NCBI GenBank assembly: GCA_017999915.1 | Contig: JAGNKX010000006.1 | Span: 128,077-192,076, forward strand | Reading direction: 5' to 3' | Length of the DNA: 64,000 nucleotides | Source of the DNA: Spirochaetota bacterium | GTDB taxonomy: Bacteria; Spirochaetota; UBA4802; UBA5550 | In this document: piece by piece, positions 29,152 through 37,435 of the stretch | Layout: each line of letters opens with the position of its first letter | Position numbering within the stretch: position 1 is the first letter of the stretch | Notes under the pieces: generated by a model | Database searches by the model: none | The model's input: the letters and a program-made list of their open reading frames with translations, nothing else | What the model was told of the DNA's origin: nothing | Translations under genes and position numbers: made by a program

Positions 29152-29847
29152 TTATTTTGCAACATCTTTGAGAAGCTTCTCCACTGTTTCTGCCACAATC
29201 GGATCCTTTGAATTCCTGCAGTATACCGAATAGGGCGGAGTCGGGTGTATTTCGAGCCGGAAAATCTTGTAGTAGTTGGTCTTGAACTGGAGGTCGTACC
29301 GGTTGTTTTCCTTCCTGAAATAGAATTCGGCCATGGACATGGTCTTCGTGTCAGGATCGATGAATTTGGCGATGTATCCCCTGTCTGACGTGTACAGGTT
29401 CAAGTCGGCGCTTATCACGTAGCTCAGCGTTTCCATCGATTTCATCTGGTAGGTGTACGTATTCTGGTATATCGATCCTGAAATGATGTCGCGTTTCATC
29501 TTCCCTATATCTGAGGAAAAATATTGCGATATGGATGAGTCTTTCCGCACCCGCAGCTTCTTCGATTTCGGGAAATATTCATAGACTGCGTCGATGGTGT
29601 TATCGCTGTTTTGATCGATGATCTGGATGATCATTTCCTGCTGTCCGGAGAAGTCGCCGATAAGGATCGACGTGGAATCGTCGAGGGATTGGAGGAAAAA
29701 ATAGTTCCGGAAGTCACGCGTTTCCGGCAGGACCCTCATGACGTCCTTGGTTATCGTATTGGTCCACCAGGTCCCGTCGCTCATGAGCGTTATCGGCATG
29801 AGAAGAATAAATGTAACAAGGAGTGCGAGAATAGACATTTTTTTCAT
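29152..29847 (-). CDS. Exported protein of unknown function
   Basis: The protein has 231 residues. A signal peptide (~1-22, MKKMSILALLVTFILLMPIT) is followed by a soluble domain rich in beta strands and aromatic residues, with a short EF-hand-like stretch DQNSDNTIDAVYEYF (~77-91). Its function is not recognised. No conserved catalytic motif is visible. It ends at a terminator hairpin shared with the convergent HAMP-type gene. The Asp-rich loop could bind calcium, but a full EF-hand pair is not present. Confidence 0.75.
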   Translation of the reverse strand: MKKMSILALLVTFILLMPITLMSDGTWWTNTITKDVMRVLPETRDFRNYFFLQSLDDSTSILIGDFSGQQEMIIQIIDQNSDNTIDAVYEYFPKSKKLRVRKDSSISQYFSSDIGKMKRDIISGSIYQNTYTYQMKSMETLSYVISADLNLYTSDRGYIAKFIDPDTKTMSMAEFYFRKENNRYDLQFKTNYYKIFRLEIHPTPPYSVYCRNSKDPIVAETVEKLLKDVAK

Positions 29848-30209
29848 GGTCCCACCTCGTTATTGAATATCATGTTTCTAAAGGCACCCCGCATGATTAT
29901 ATAAAATAATCAAAAAAAAGGGATCAATCAACAATAATTTAGTTAAATGTGCTGTTATATGTTACATTGGTCTCCCCGGCTCCGCATACTATCATAGCGT
30001 ACTATGTCGCCTCGATATGGCCACAATATTATTTAGCATAACCGCTGTAATAATGCAACTACTTTCTTTGATGCCGGTTCCGGGGTTGAACGGTGAAGGC
30101 AATTCATTTGGGAAAATATCCTCAAATATTCTTATTGGGATGAAAATCGGAATAAATGCTGGTCGAAGATCGCCATTATGTTCAGGAAAAATGGTGCAAC
30201 TTCATGGAT
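29848..30209. other. Intergenic region, AT-rich
   Basis: This 362-bp spacer lies upstream of the exported protein (minus) and downstream of the EFR1-type gene (minus). It is AT-rich, with no credible gene, repeat or clear terminator. A frame at 30017-30259 lacks a ribosome site and runs into the neighbouring gene. Confidence 0.55.
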
Positions 30210-31292
30210 TCAGGATTTTTCACCACGACCACCGGGCCTGTCGGAGCGATAATCCCTGAGGGTTATACCGGGGGCCCTGTAGCGGCGCCAGTACCGGGTG
30301 AGGGACGTAAAGGTGAACAGGGCGTTGACCGGTTTTAACCGGAGGAGCATCTGCAATAATCCGTACAGGAAAAAGACGATGAGGAGCACGATGTATGCGT
30401 TCAGGAACGAGACGATCCACCGGTGATTGATGACTGAAAGAAGGGGCATGGCGGTGAAAAGGTACGCGGTAAAGGGTATCTGGCTGATAAGGACTATAAT
30501 CAGAAAAAACAGGTGCGACGCCTGGATCGCCTGCTGCGGGCAGTTGTCGATACAGCGCATGCAGCTTTCGCAGGTGAGCTTCCAGTAGGGTTTGCCGTGA
30601 CGTATCTCGATGGCGCCCACCGGGCAGTTGTTAACGCAGATCATGCAGTCGTTGCAATTGCTTGAATAGATGAAGGTCTTGGCCAGCATGAAGCGGCCTA
30701 TGAGGAAATAGATGACGGCAACGGGCGCGATGGCGAGGTCGATGGGAAGCGTGATCAGGGACCGGAAAAACCTGCGGTGACCCGAAAGGATCGCGCCGGC
30801 GAAATCCATCGTTATCTCCTCGCAGCGCCTGACGATGAAGGATATCCACCGGTCGCTATACCCCGGATGAAGCGAGATCCAGTTCGACGGCATGTCCAGG
30901 GGAAGGCCGCCCCGGACGCTGAAGCCCTTAATGGCGAGGATGGCCATCGGAAGGACCTGGGCCAGGCCGGACAGGCCAGGCCCCAGGAAGCGGAAAATCT
31001 TGCTTCCCGCCCTGGTGTTGAGAACAAAGGCATGGCCCCCCCTGATCCTGGGGAATTTCAACAGGAAATAGATCATGGAAGGGGCGGCGTTAAAGCCATG
31101 GGTAGGATAGAGGAAACCCACGAGGGTGGAGCTGTCCAGTGTTGAGATATCGGGCCTGTATCCGCGGTCTATGGCATGGAGCTCCGCGTCCATGGCCATG
31201 GAGGATGCTTTTTCTAAAATCCACCGGGCCGCCCTGAGGGCGTTTCCAGTGCCGGTAAAATAGTAAAGAACAACTTTTTTATATTTAGCCAT
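30210..31292 (-). CDS. EFR1-type flavodoxin/ferredoxin membrane protein
   Basis: The protein has 360 residues from the ATG at 31292; an ATG two codons earlier touches the AAGGAG site, so the second fits better. Residues 1-~165 resemble a flavodoxin with the FMN phosphate loop YYFTGTGNALRAA. A membrane segment follows (~170-195), then two [4Fe-4S] motifs, CNDCMICVNNCP (~206) and CESCMRCIDNCP (~235), then two more hydrophobic helices (~255-320). EFR1-type proteins couple a flavin fold with a dicluster ferredoxin; here membrane helices suggest electron transfer at the membrane. It faces the etfBA operon across a shared promoter region, so the two probably serve linked electron flow. Confidence 0.85.
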   Translation of the reverse strand: MAKYKKVVLYYFTGTGNALRAARWILEKASSMAMDAELHAIDRGYRPDISTLDSSTLVGFLYPTHGFNAAPSMIYFLLKFPRIRGGHAFVLNTRAGSKIFRFLGPGLSGLAQVLPMAILAIKGFSVRGGLPLDMPSNWISLHPGYSDRWISFIVRRCEEITMDFAGAILSGHRRFFRSLITLPIDLAIAPVAVIYFLIGRFMLAKTFIYSSNCNDCMICVNNCPVGAIEIRHGKPYWKLTCESCMRCIDNCPQQAIQASHLFFLIIVLISQIPFTAYLFTAMPLLSVINHRWIVSFLNAYIVLLIVFFLYGLLQMLLRLKPVNALFTFTSLTRYWRRYRAPGITLRDYRSDRPGGRGEKS

Positions 31293-31314
31293 CGTCATCT
31301 CCTTTTAAAATACC

Positions 31315-31325
31315 TACCGTCGGTA
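31315..31325. promoter_or_regulatory. Operator-like palindrome at the EFR1-type promoter
   Basis: TACCGTCGGTA is an 11-bp palindrome directly downstream of the -10 of the minus-strand promoter. ACCGACGGT-type sites are common TetR-family operators; the cognate regulator is not identified. Confidence 0.5.
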
Positions 31326-31327
31326 TA

Positions 31328-31356
31328 AATATATAATTATTATTAATATTCGTCAA
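31328..31356 (-). promoter_or_regulatory. Promoter of the EFR1-type gene
   Basis: Read on the minus strand: TTGACG (31356-31351), 17-bp spacer, TATATT (31333-31328). Confidence 0.7.
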
Positions 31357-31401
31357 TAAAATAATAATAAATATGAATGATAATTAATGCTTAATGATCC
31401 C

Positions 31402-31430
31402 TTGACTTTCTGTATGACAAATATTATATT
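31402..31430 (+). promoter_or_regulatory. Promoter of the RHH-etfBA operon
   Basis: TTGACT (31402-31407), 17-bp spacer, TATATT (31425-31430), 58 bp before the ATG at 31489. Confidence 0.7.
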
Positions 31431-31475
31431 ATTAATGTCATACTGGATGACGTGATTAATAAAAAAATGTCATAC
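31412..31475. promoter_or_regulatory. Three operator half-sites for likely autoregulation of the RHH operon
   Basis: GTATGACA (31412-31419) lies in the promoter spacer. Its exact complement TGTCATAC occurs at 31436-31443 and again at 31468-31475. Repeated 8-bp half-sites are typical for ribbon-helix-helix repressors, and the first downstream gene encodes one. Confidence 0.65.
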
Positions 31476-31488
31476 ATAAAAGGATAGC

Positions 31489-31974
31489 ATGATGATAAAG
31501 GATGATACAAAGGACAGGCGCATCAATTTACGCCTCGATGAAGAAACATATCTGGCAATAAAAAAGACCGTGGAGAAGGATCTGAAAACCGATATTTCTT
31601 CCTACTGCAGATCGCTGCTCCTGATAAGCACGCTCCACGACGCCACTGTTTTTCGGATAAAGAACGCCGTTGAAAGGTTCGGGAAAGAGACCAATACGGA
31701 TAACATGGAATATATGATAAAGATAAAAGATGAAATTCTTTTTATAGAGAAATTTCTGATCAAGATGAAAGAGGATCGAAAAAAATATGATGAGTTCATT
31801 TCCATGATGGAAAAATGGCATGAAACCGTAAGGGATGAGGCGCGGCGGTATTTCAAGAAGCATAATGATGTAATAGACTACTGGGAAAAGGAATACAAGG
31901 AATACTGGGATGAAGAGCATGAAAAGAATCCGACCATTGCCAAATGGTCTATGAATGAAAAGATAGATATTTGA
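31489..31974 (+). CDS. Ribbon-helix-helix regulator with long helical C-terminus
   Basis: The protein has 161 residues. Residues ~9-50 match a CopG/MetJ-like ribbon-helix-helix: DRRINLRLDEETYLAIKKTVEK then ISSYCRSLLL. The rest (~55-161) is a highly charged, mostly helical region, rich in Lys, Glu, Tyr and Trp (YWEKEYKEYWDEEHEKN), probably for oligomerisation or partner binding; I do not recognise it. AT-rich codon use sets it apart from neighbours. It is 25 bp upstream of etfB and 58 bp from a promoter with three repeated half-sites, so it probably autoregulates the etf operon. It is not a plain antitoxin: no toxin gene is adjacent. Confidence 0.75.
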   Translation: MMIKDDTKDRRINLRLDEETYLAIKKTVEKDLKTDISSYCRSLLLISTLHDATVFRIKNAVERFGKETNTDNMEYMIKIKDEILFIEKFLIKMKEDRKKYDEFISMMEKWHETVRDEARRYFKKHNDVIDYWEKEYKEYWDEEHEKNPTIAKWSMNEKIDI

Positions 31975-31999
31975 CTCTGGCGAGAGGCGGGAGGGTGTC

Positions 32000-32788
32000 A
32001 TGAATATCGTGGTCTTTATCAAACAAACGGTCAACGTCGATCAGAAAATAAGGGTAAAAGAAAACGGCAGGATTCTTGAGAACGGCCTGGAATACGTTAT
32101 CAGCGCCTGCGATGAGTGCGCCATTGAAGAAGCCGTCCGGATCAAGGAAAGGAATAAGGATGTGGATATAACCCTGGTATGCATGGGACCGGCAGGTGCG
32201 AAGAGGGCGATCCGCAGGGGGTTGTCACTCGGCGCCGACAGGGCGATCCACCTCCACAACGGCGCCTTCAATTCCTGCGATGCAACGGCGAACGCCAGGA
32301 TATTCGCCGCCGTGCTGAAGGCCATTCCCCATGACCTGGTGCTCCTCGGCAGGCAGGCCCAGGACACCGACATGCAGGCCACGGCCGAGATCCTTTCGGA
32401 AATGCTCGGGCTCCCCATGGCCTCCAACTGCGTGAAGGCGGACATCGGGCCGGACAGGGCCGTTGTGCACCGCCAGGCCGACAGGCACCTAGAGGTCATC
32501 GAGCTCGCGAGGCCCTGCGTTATCAGCGTCAATAACGATATCAACAACCCGCGCTATCCGAGCCTGAGAAGCATACTGTCCGCCAGGATCAAGCCCATTG
32601 TCGCGAAGAAGCCCACTGATTTCGGCCTCGGAGAAGATGAGATCGGCAGGGCGGGGTCCCTGGTCGAAAGAATAAAGTATGAGACGCCCCGGCAGAGGGC
32701 CGCAGGGAAACTATTCGAGGGCGATGCCGCTGAAATCACCGCTACGGTCATCGAGCTTCTGGCGAATGAAGCCAGGGTGATAGGATAA
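32000..32788 (+). CDS. etfB: Electron transfer flavoprotein subunit beta
   Basis: The protein has 262 residues, the normal length. The N-terminus MNIVVFIKQTVNVDQKIRVKENG, the central LSLGADRAIHLHN, the adenine-site part DLVLLGRQAQDTDMQATAEILSEMLGLP and CVISVNNDINNPRYPSL match EtfB. It forms a heterodimer with EtfA that passes electrons from flavin dehydrogenases to a quinone oxidoreductase, or in anaerobes takes part in bifurcation. GGGAGGG precedes the start. It lies 25 bp after the RHH gene and 11 bp before etfA. Confidence 0.96.
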   Translation: MNIVVFIKQTVNVDQKIRVKENGRILENGLEYVISACDECAIEEAVRIKERNKDVDITLVCMGPAGAKRAIRRGLSLGADRAIHLHNGAFNSCDATANARIFAAVLKAIPHDLVLLGRQAQDTDMQATAEILSEMLGLPMASNCVKADIGPDRAVVHRQADRHLEVIELARPCVISVNNDINNPRYPSLRSILSARIKPIVAKKPTDFGLGEDEIGRAGSLVERIKYETPRQRAAGKLFEGDAAEITATVIELLANEARVIG

Positions 32789-32799
32789 GGAGGCGCGTT

Positions 32800-33756
32800 A
32801 TGGCGAAAATACTGGTTGTTGCTGATATTGAGAAAGGCGCAGTGGGACGGTCAACCCTTGAACAGCTGGCCTTCGCCAGGAAGTCGGGAATTCCGGCGGA
32901 CGCGGTCCTCATCGGGAACGGCGTGGGACAGCTGGCCGACCTGTGCGCGGGCCACGGCGCGGAAAGGGTTTTCGTCTGCGACCATTCAAGCGTTGAAAAA
33001 TTCCTCAACGCGTCCTGGTCCGCCCTGATCGTGGAGGCACGGAAACAGAGCGGCGCCGACATCGTGCTGATGAAAGCCTCGGAATTAGGGAAGGCCCTCG
33101 CGCCGAAGGTCGCGGGCAAGCTGGGCGCGGGAATCGCCAATGACTGCGGCAGGATTGTCATTGACGGCGACACCGTCACCGTGTCAAGGCCGGCCATGGG
33201 CACGAGAGTCATGGAGACATTGAAGTTCAAGTCGTCCCTCAAAGTAATATCGGTCAAACAGGGACTGGCGGAGATTGATCCGGCCGCGAGGCCCCGGGCC
33301 GCCCGCAGGATCGACATAGCCGTGCCCGCCCCGGAACCGCGTAACATCCTCAGGGAGATAATCGTTAAAAAGACCGAGCGGGTCGACCTGGGAGAGGCGC
33401 GCATAGTCATCTCTATCGGCAGGGGCGCGCAGAGGAATCTGGATGATGTCAACAAGCTCGCCGATTCAATGGGCGCGGCAGTGGGAGCGACACGCCCCGT
33501 CATCGATGCCGGCCTTCTTCCCTACAACCTCCAGGTGGGGCAAACAGGGCGCAAGGTCAGTCCCGACCTTTACATCGCACTGGGCATATCCGGATCGATC
33601 CTCCATGTCTCGGGAATGGTGGAATCGAAGTGCATAGTCGCGGTGAACAGGGACCCGCAGGCGCCCATCTTCGCCGTTGCGGATTACGGTATTGTCGGCG
33701 ATGTCAATGCGGTTCTGCCGGTCTTTAAAAAAAATATCGCAGGATTCTTTAAATAA
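32800..33756 (+). CDS. etfA: Electron transfer flavoprotein subunit alpha
   Basis: The protein has 318 residues with a good AAGGAGG site. The N-terminal half is an ETF fold (QLAFARKSGIPADAVLIGNG). The C-terminal FAD domain has SIGRGAQ, GAAVGATRPVIDAGLLPYNLQVGQTGRKVSPDLYIALGISGSI, then VAVNRDPQAPIFAVADYGIVGDVNAVLP. All FAD contacts expected for EtfA are visible. There is no N-terminal ferredoxin extension. Whether this pair is bifurcating cannot be told from sequence alone, but the divergent ferredoxin-type gene suggests ferredoxin-linked electron flow. Confidence 0.96.
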   Translation: MAKILVVADIEKGAVGRSTLEQLAFARKSGIPADAVLIGNGVGQLADLCAGHGAERVFVCDHSSVEKFLNASWSALIVEARKQSGADIVLMKASELGKALAPKVAGKLGAGIANDCGRIVIDGDTVTVSRPAMGTRVMETLKFKSSLKVISVKQGLAEIDPAARPRAARRIDIAVPAPEPRNILREIIVKKTERVDLGEARIVISIGRGAQRNLDDVNKLADSMGAAVGATRPVIDAGLLPYNLQVGQTGRKVSPDLYIALGISGSILHVSGMVESKCIVAVNRDPQAPIFAVADYGIVGDVNAVLPVFKKNIAGFFK

Positions 33757-33913
33757 AAAATGAAGAGACTTGTTGGCGCCGTCTTCGGGAAATGCGAATG
33801 CAGCAATATTTATTTATTGAAATATTCGAAAGTTAATCATTAATGTTACCGTGCATCCGTATCAGTATCGGATGTAGAATACTTTATAATCATGATAACC
33901 GGGCGGTAACTCT

Positions 33914-34276
33914 ATGGCAAATATAATACTTCTTATTGTCCTCGGCGTCACGGCCGGGATCCTGAGCGGACTGATCGGCATCGGGGGCGGCATCATCATC
34001 ATTCCGGCCCTGATCTTTATTTTCGGGTTCTCTCAGCACCAGGCCCAGGGCACGACCCTGGCCCTGATGGTCCCGCCCATAGGGATCCTCGCGGCCTGGA
34101 CCTATTACCGGCAGGGCCTTGTGGACCTGCACGCGGCCCTGTTCATATGCATCGGCTTTGTCGCGGGCAGTTTTCTCGGGGCCAAGGTGGCGACGGTCGT
34201 CTCCAGCGCTGTTATGGAAAAAATATTCGGCGTCGCCCTGCTGCTACTCTCGTTAAAAATGATATTCGCCAAATGA
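33914..34276 (+). CDS. Half-size TSUP (TauE/SafE) family membrane protein
   Basis: The protein has 120 residues with four hydrophobic segments. GVTAGILSGLIGIGGGIIIIPALIFIFGFSQHQAQGTTLA is the N-terminal repeat signature of TauE/SafE/YfcA proteins, which export sulfite, sulfonates or other organic anions. Typical members have ~250 residues with two such repeats; this one has a single repeat, so it probably dimerises. Such single-repeat forms are known. The start lacks a strong ribosome site (GGGCGG upstream). It stands alone between etfA and the sigma-factor gene. Confidence 0.8.
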   Translation: MANIILLIVLGVTAGILSGLIGIGGGIIIIPALIFIFGFSQHQAQGTTLALMVPPIGILAAWTYYRQGLVDLHAALFICIGFVAGSFLGAKVATVVSSAVMEKIFGVALLLLSLKMIFAK

Positions 34277-34415
34277 AACGGGCTAAATTCTTGACGAACG
34301 GTGCGGTTGTTGTAAGACTTGATAACCGTAAACCATGTCATGGCTTTATAATCCCATTTTTGATTTATATAGTAAGCTGATAAATATATTGAATAATAAT
34401 AATCCCCGCTGATCC

Positions 34416-34976
34416 ATGATAGACAGGAAACTTGTACAAGACATATATTACAGGCATGGAAAGGAACTCCTGGTCTATATCTGCGGTTTCGTGAAGATAC
34501 GTGAAACCGCCGAAGACCTTCTTCATGATGCGTTTGTGCGGCTCATACGCCATTCCCTCGATCATCAGATCGATGAAAGCAACCTCCGCGCGTTTCTCTA
34601 CCGGATCGCGCGAAATACCTGCATTGACTACCTGAGGAAAAACCGCAAAAAGCATGAAACGGAGCTCCATGAATATATGGAATATGCCCGGTCCGCGTCG
34701 GTCCAGGAGGATGTCGAATACGGCGAGCTGAAGCAAAAGGTTGACGAGCTTGTTGATTCGAAAGACCCGGTCTCCCGGTCGGTATTCATAATGAGGACGG
34801 AGCTCAATATGACCTATGATGATATAGCGGGCAATCTCGGTATCTCCGAACGAACGGCGCAGAGAAAAATGAAGGACATGCTGGAATTCCTGACGGAATC
34901 CCTGGAAAAGGGCGGTTTTACGCTTTTATTTCTGATTATGCTGGCGGTTTTGCTTATGAAAATCGTTTTATATTAA
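34416..34976 (+). CDS. ECF sigma factor with C-terminal transmembrane anchor
   Basis: The protein has 186 residues. Region 2 (~5-75) has ELLVYICGFVKIRETAEDLLHDAFVRLIR and LRAFLYRIARNTCIDYLRK. Region 4 (~100-155) has SRSVFIMRTELNMTYDDIAGNLGISERTAQRKMKDMLEFL. The last ~20 residues, GFTLLFLIMLAVLLMKIVLY, are a clear membrane helix, which is unusual for a sigma factor and would tether it to the membrane. The anti-sigma-like gene follows 17 bp later. Release by anti-sigma loss or cleavage is the simplest model. It is transcribed from a spacer with TTGACG at 34294. Confidence 0.88.
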   Translation: MIDRKLVQDIYYRHGKELLVYICGFVKIRETAEDLLHDAFVRLIRHSLDHQIDESNLRAFLYRIARNTCIDYLRKNRKKHETELHEYMEYARSASVQEDVEYGELKQKVDELVDSKDPVSRSVFIMRTELNMTYDDIAGNLGISERTAQRKMKDMLEFLTESLEKGGFTLLFLIMLAVLLMKIVLY

Positions 34977-34993
34977 TGAAGGGATGATACCCA

Positions 34994-36166
34994 GTGAACG
35001 ACCATGTGACACATGATGAAATGGCATCCTATCTTGCAGATACCCTGCTCCCCGGGGAGCGTGATCGTTTCGACAGCCATATCCGTGAATGCGAAACATG
35101 CCGCGACAAGCTTGATAAGATCAAAATAGCGCTGACGCCCCGCTTCCGGTCGGTGGAATTGCGCGATGAGACCGTCGCGAGAATATTGAGATCGTGGGAC
35201 GCCATACAGGTTGAGGCGGCCCGGGGCGGCATGATCGCATTTCTCAGGAAGCATCCGAGGGCCGCGGTCGCATCGGCGCTGGCGGCAGCGGCGGCGACAA
35301 TCATTGTCGTGTCGGCCCTCATGAACGCGCCCCGGGAGCCGGCCGGCGCCCATTTAACCCTGGGACGCGTCGAGGGGGGTGTTGCTGTCAACGAAGAGCA
35401 GGTCCATGCGGGCGGTAACGTTTTTGGCGGAAGCAGGATAACATTGCCGGATAAGGCGCTGGCGCGCCTTGTCTACGGGGAGATCATGAAAATTGATCTT
35501 ATCTCCAGGTGCGATCTTTCTGTTGATGCCTTTGGATTTGACAGGGCTGATACCATCCGGCTGGAAAACAGCCTCCGCGACGGCATTATCATTTCTTCGA
35601 TACACGACAGCGGAAAGAACGTGAGCTATGTCTATACGACGCCGAACGCCCGTATTGAGTCACAAGGCACCGAGTTCCTGCTTCAGGCCGAGGGAGGAAA
35701 GACCCTGCTGATAATGAAAACTGACGCGGTGCGGGCTATCCACGCGCGATCGGGCAAGAGCGAGATTGTCCCGGCAGGGATGAAGTGCGTCATTTCTGAT
35801 TCGCTTGAGATCATGGCCGCAACGGATGAGGATATGCGAATTTTTGAAAACATCGAGGGACTGCGAAAGGGAGATTTCGGACGCCTCCTTTTACCCGCGT
35901 TCCATGACAGGAAATCCGGCACACAGGGAAAGTCGCCGGCCCCGGGCGATCCAGGCGTGAAAAATGGCGGTTCGATGATGGATAAAGGGAACGGCGCCGC
36001 TGAAAAGGTCCGGGAAGGAGATACGGACGGGCGGGACGCCCGGAGAGAACGGGACAGGGAAATGCGTCAACAGAGAATGGAACAGAAGAAGCTCCATATG
36101 AATGAGATGCGGAGGAGCAGAGGGACCAGCGCGAACCAGCAGATGCAGATGAGAAGGGGGCGTTAG
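34994..36166 (+). CDS. FecR-type anti-sigma factor with zinc-finger N-terminus
   Basis: The protein has 390 residues from a GTG at 34994, 17 bp after the sigma gene. The N-terminus has an anti-sigma zinc finger: HDEMASYLADTLLPGERDRFDSHIRECETCRDKL (HxxxCxxC, ~5-40). One membrane helix follows (~92-112). A periplasmic FecR domain (~120-290) has LTLGRVEGGVAVN, GSRITLPDKALARLVYG, VYTTPNARIESQGTEFLLQAEGGKT. The last ~85 residues are low in complexity and full of Arg, Gln, Met and Lys. It should hold the ECF factor at the membrane and respond to an outer-membrane or periplasmic signal. Confidence 0.9.
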   Translation: MNDHVTHDEMASYLADTLLPGERDRFDSHIRECETCRDKLDKIKIALTPRFRSVELRDETVARILRSWDAIQVEAARGGMIAFLRKHPRAAVASALAAAAATIIVVSALMNAPREPAGAHLTLGRVEGGVAVNEEQVHAGGNVFGGSRITLPDKALARLVYGEIMKIDLISRCDLSVDAFGFDRADTIRLENSLRDGIIISSIHDSGKNVSYVYTTPNARIESQGTEFLLQAEGGKTLLIMKTDAVRAIHARSGKSEIVPAGMKCVISDSLEIMAATDEDMRIFENIEGLRKGDFGRLLLPAFHDRKSGTQGKSPAPGDPGVKNGGSMMDKGNGAAEKVREGDTDGRDARRERDREMRQQRMEQKKLHMNEMRRSRGTSANQQMQMRRGR

Positions 36167-36200
36167 TCCGTCGATCGCGGGGGACTAACGTGCCGGGCTT

Positions 36201-37328
36201 TCAATACCTGTAGTTTACGTTAAAGGAGACGCCCTGATTGAAAAATGATTTTCCCACCAATGATGACTGCAGATACGGATTGGCGCTGATATTATAATTG
36301 TAAACATAGAGAACGTACAATTCCATGAATTGTTGCAGGGCGCTGTTTGATTTCGGCGCCAGGTAATAGCTTGGCAGATAAGAAGCCGACAGGGTTACAT
36401 ATCCGAGGATATTGAACGTGACGCCGATATCCCCCCCCGCTATAAGATATTTTTCACTGTCAATTCCGAGGCTTACGCCGCCGTGAAGCGACAGATACTT
36501 CCAGACCTCGGAATACGCCCCGATCCGGGGCGTGTGAATATAATATGAATCCCTCGGATACTTGAACATGCTGTAAAGATAAAAATAGGTCGCGTCAATA
36601 CCGGTAGTATCCGTGACATTCCATGTGACATTGATCGTCGTCGAAATGTCATCAAGGTATTTCATATCATTCAGGTCGATGATGTAATACTGGTTCGTCT
36701 GGCTTTGACTATTGATGTCGCTGTACAGGAAGGTGATCTTTTGCGCCCAGTTTATCGATTTAAAACGGTACTCGGTAGTCCTTTTGTTCAAGGAAACGTC
36801 AATTATAACCTTGTCGAAATCGAGGAGAAAACCGGCGGTCCCCTCATGGCCCCGGTAGTAATGGGAATAGTCCCCTGTTGAATAACGGTATTCTCCATAC
36901 AGCTCAACGACTTTGTGGGGATAGATGGAGAGTGCCGCCTTTGGCTGGGTGAAATTGATGTTTTCAAACTTTCCTTCCCCGTCGGTAACGAGGTAATTCT
37001 GGCATCGTGCCATGCCGGCGGTGAATTTTACATATTCATGTTTCAGGTGGATGTTGCCATAGGGCTTGTACATGAAGTTGCTCACCGAGGCTCCTTTTGA
37101 ATAACCGCCGGATATGCCCATGTCGAAACCGAAGATTTTCGGTTTATTGTCCTGCTTCACATCTTCCCTGTCATCGCCTCCCGCCGTAGTTTCAAGGGAG
37201 GGATCGCTATCCGGCTCATTGCTTTCATTGTCCCTGGATATCGCGGCAGTGGAGATCATGCAGAGAAATGCGAGGAACGACAAGGTGATCACGATGCCTC
37301 TTCGCAGTTTAAGATTTGATAAGATCAT
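36201..37328 (-). CDS. Predicted outer-membrane beta-barrel protein
   Basis: The protein has 375 residues from the ATG at 37328 (a TTG start at 37367 is possible but poor). A signal peptide (~1-27) precedes an acidic linker, then about 300 residues of alternating aromatic/polar strands (for example YVKFTAGMARCQNY, VVELYGEYRYSTGDYSHYYR, YVTLSASYLPSYYLA). It ends in VNYRY, the aromatic C-terminus typical of OM barrels. Length suggests 12-16 strands. It is convergent to the anti-sigma gene (34 bp between stops). Function is unknown; the FecR context suggests a sigma-regulated envelope protein. Confidence 0.75.
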   Translation of the reverse strand: MILSNLKLRRGIVITLSFLAFLCMISTAAISRDNESNEPDSDPSLETTAGGDDREDVKQDNKPKIFGFDMGISGGYSKGASVSNFMYKPYGNIHLKHEYVKFTAGMARCQNYLVTDGEGKFENINFTQPKAALSIYPHKVVELYGEYRYSTGDYSHYYRGHEGTAGFLLDFDKVIIDVSLNKRTTEYRFKSINWAQKITFLYSDINSQSQTNQYYIIDLNDMKYLDDISTTINVTWNVTDTTGIDATYFYLYSMFKYPRDSYYIHTPRIGAYSEVWKYLSLHGGVSLGIDSEKYLIAGGDIGVTFNILGYVTLSASYLPSYYLAPKSNSALQQFMELYVLYVYNYNISANPYLQSSLVGKSFFNQGVSFNVNYRY

Positions 37329-37435
37329 TGCCGTATCCGTGCGGTATGATGAAATGTGCCGTATCAATTAAGACAGACCGGAAGGAAGCATCCATCCGGT
37401 CTGCCACCATTATGTCCGGGCATCCAGGTCCCGTA

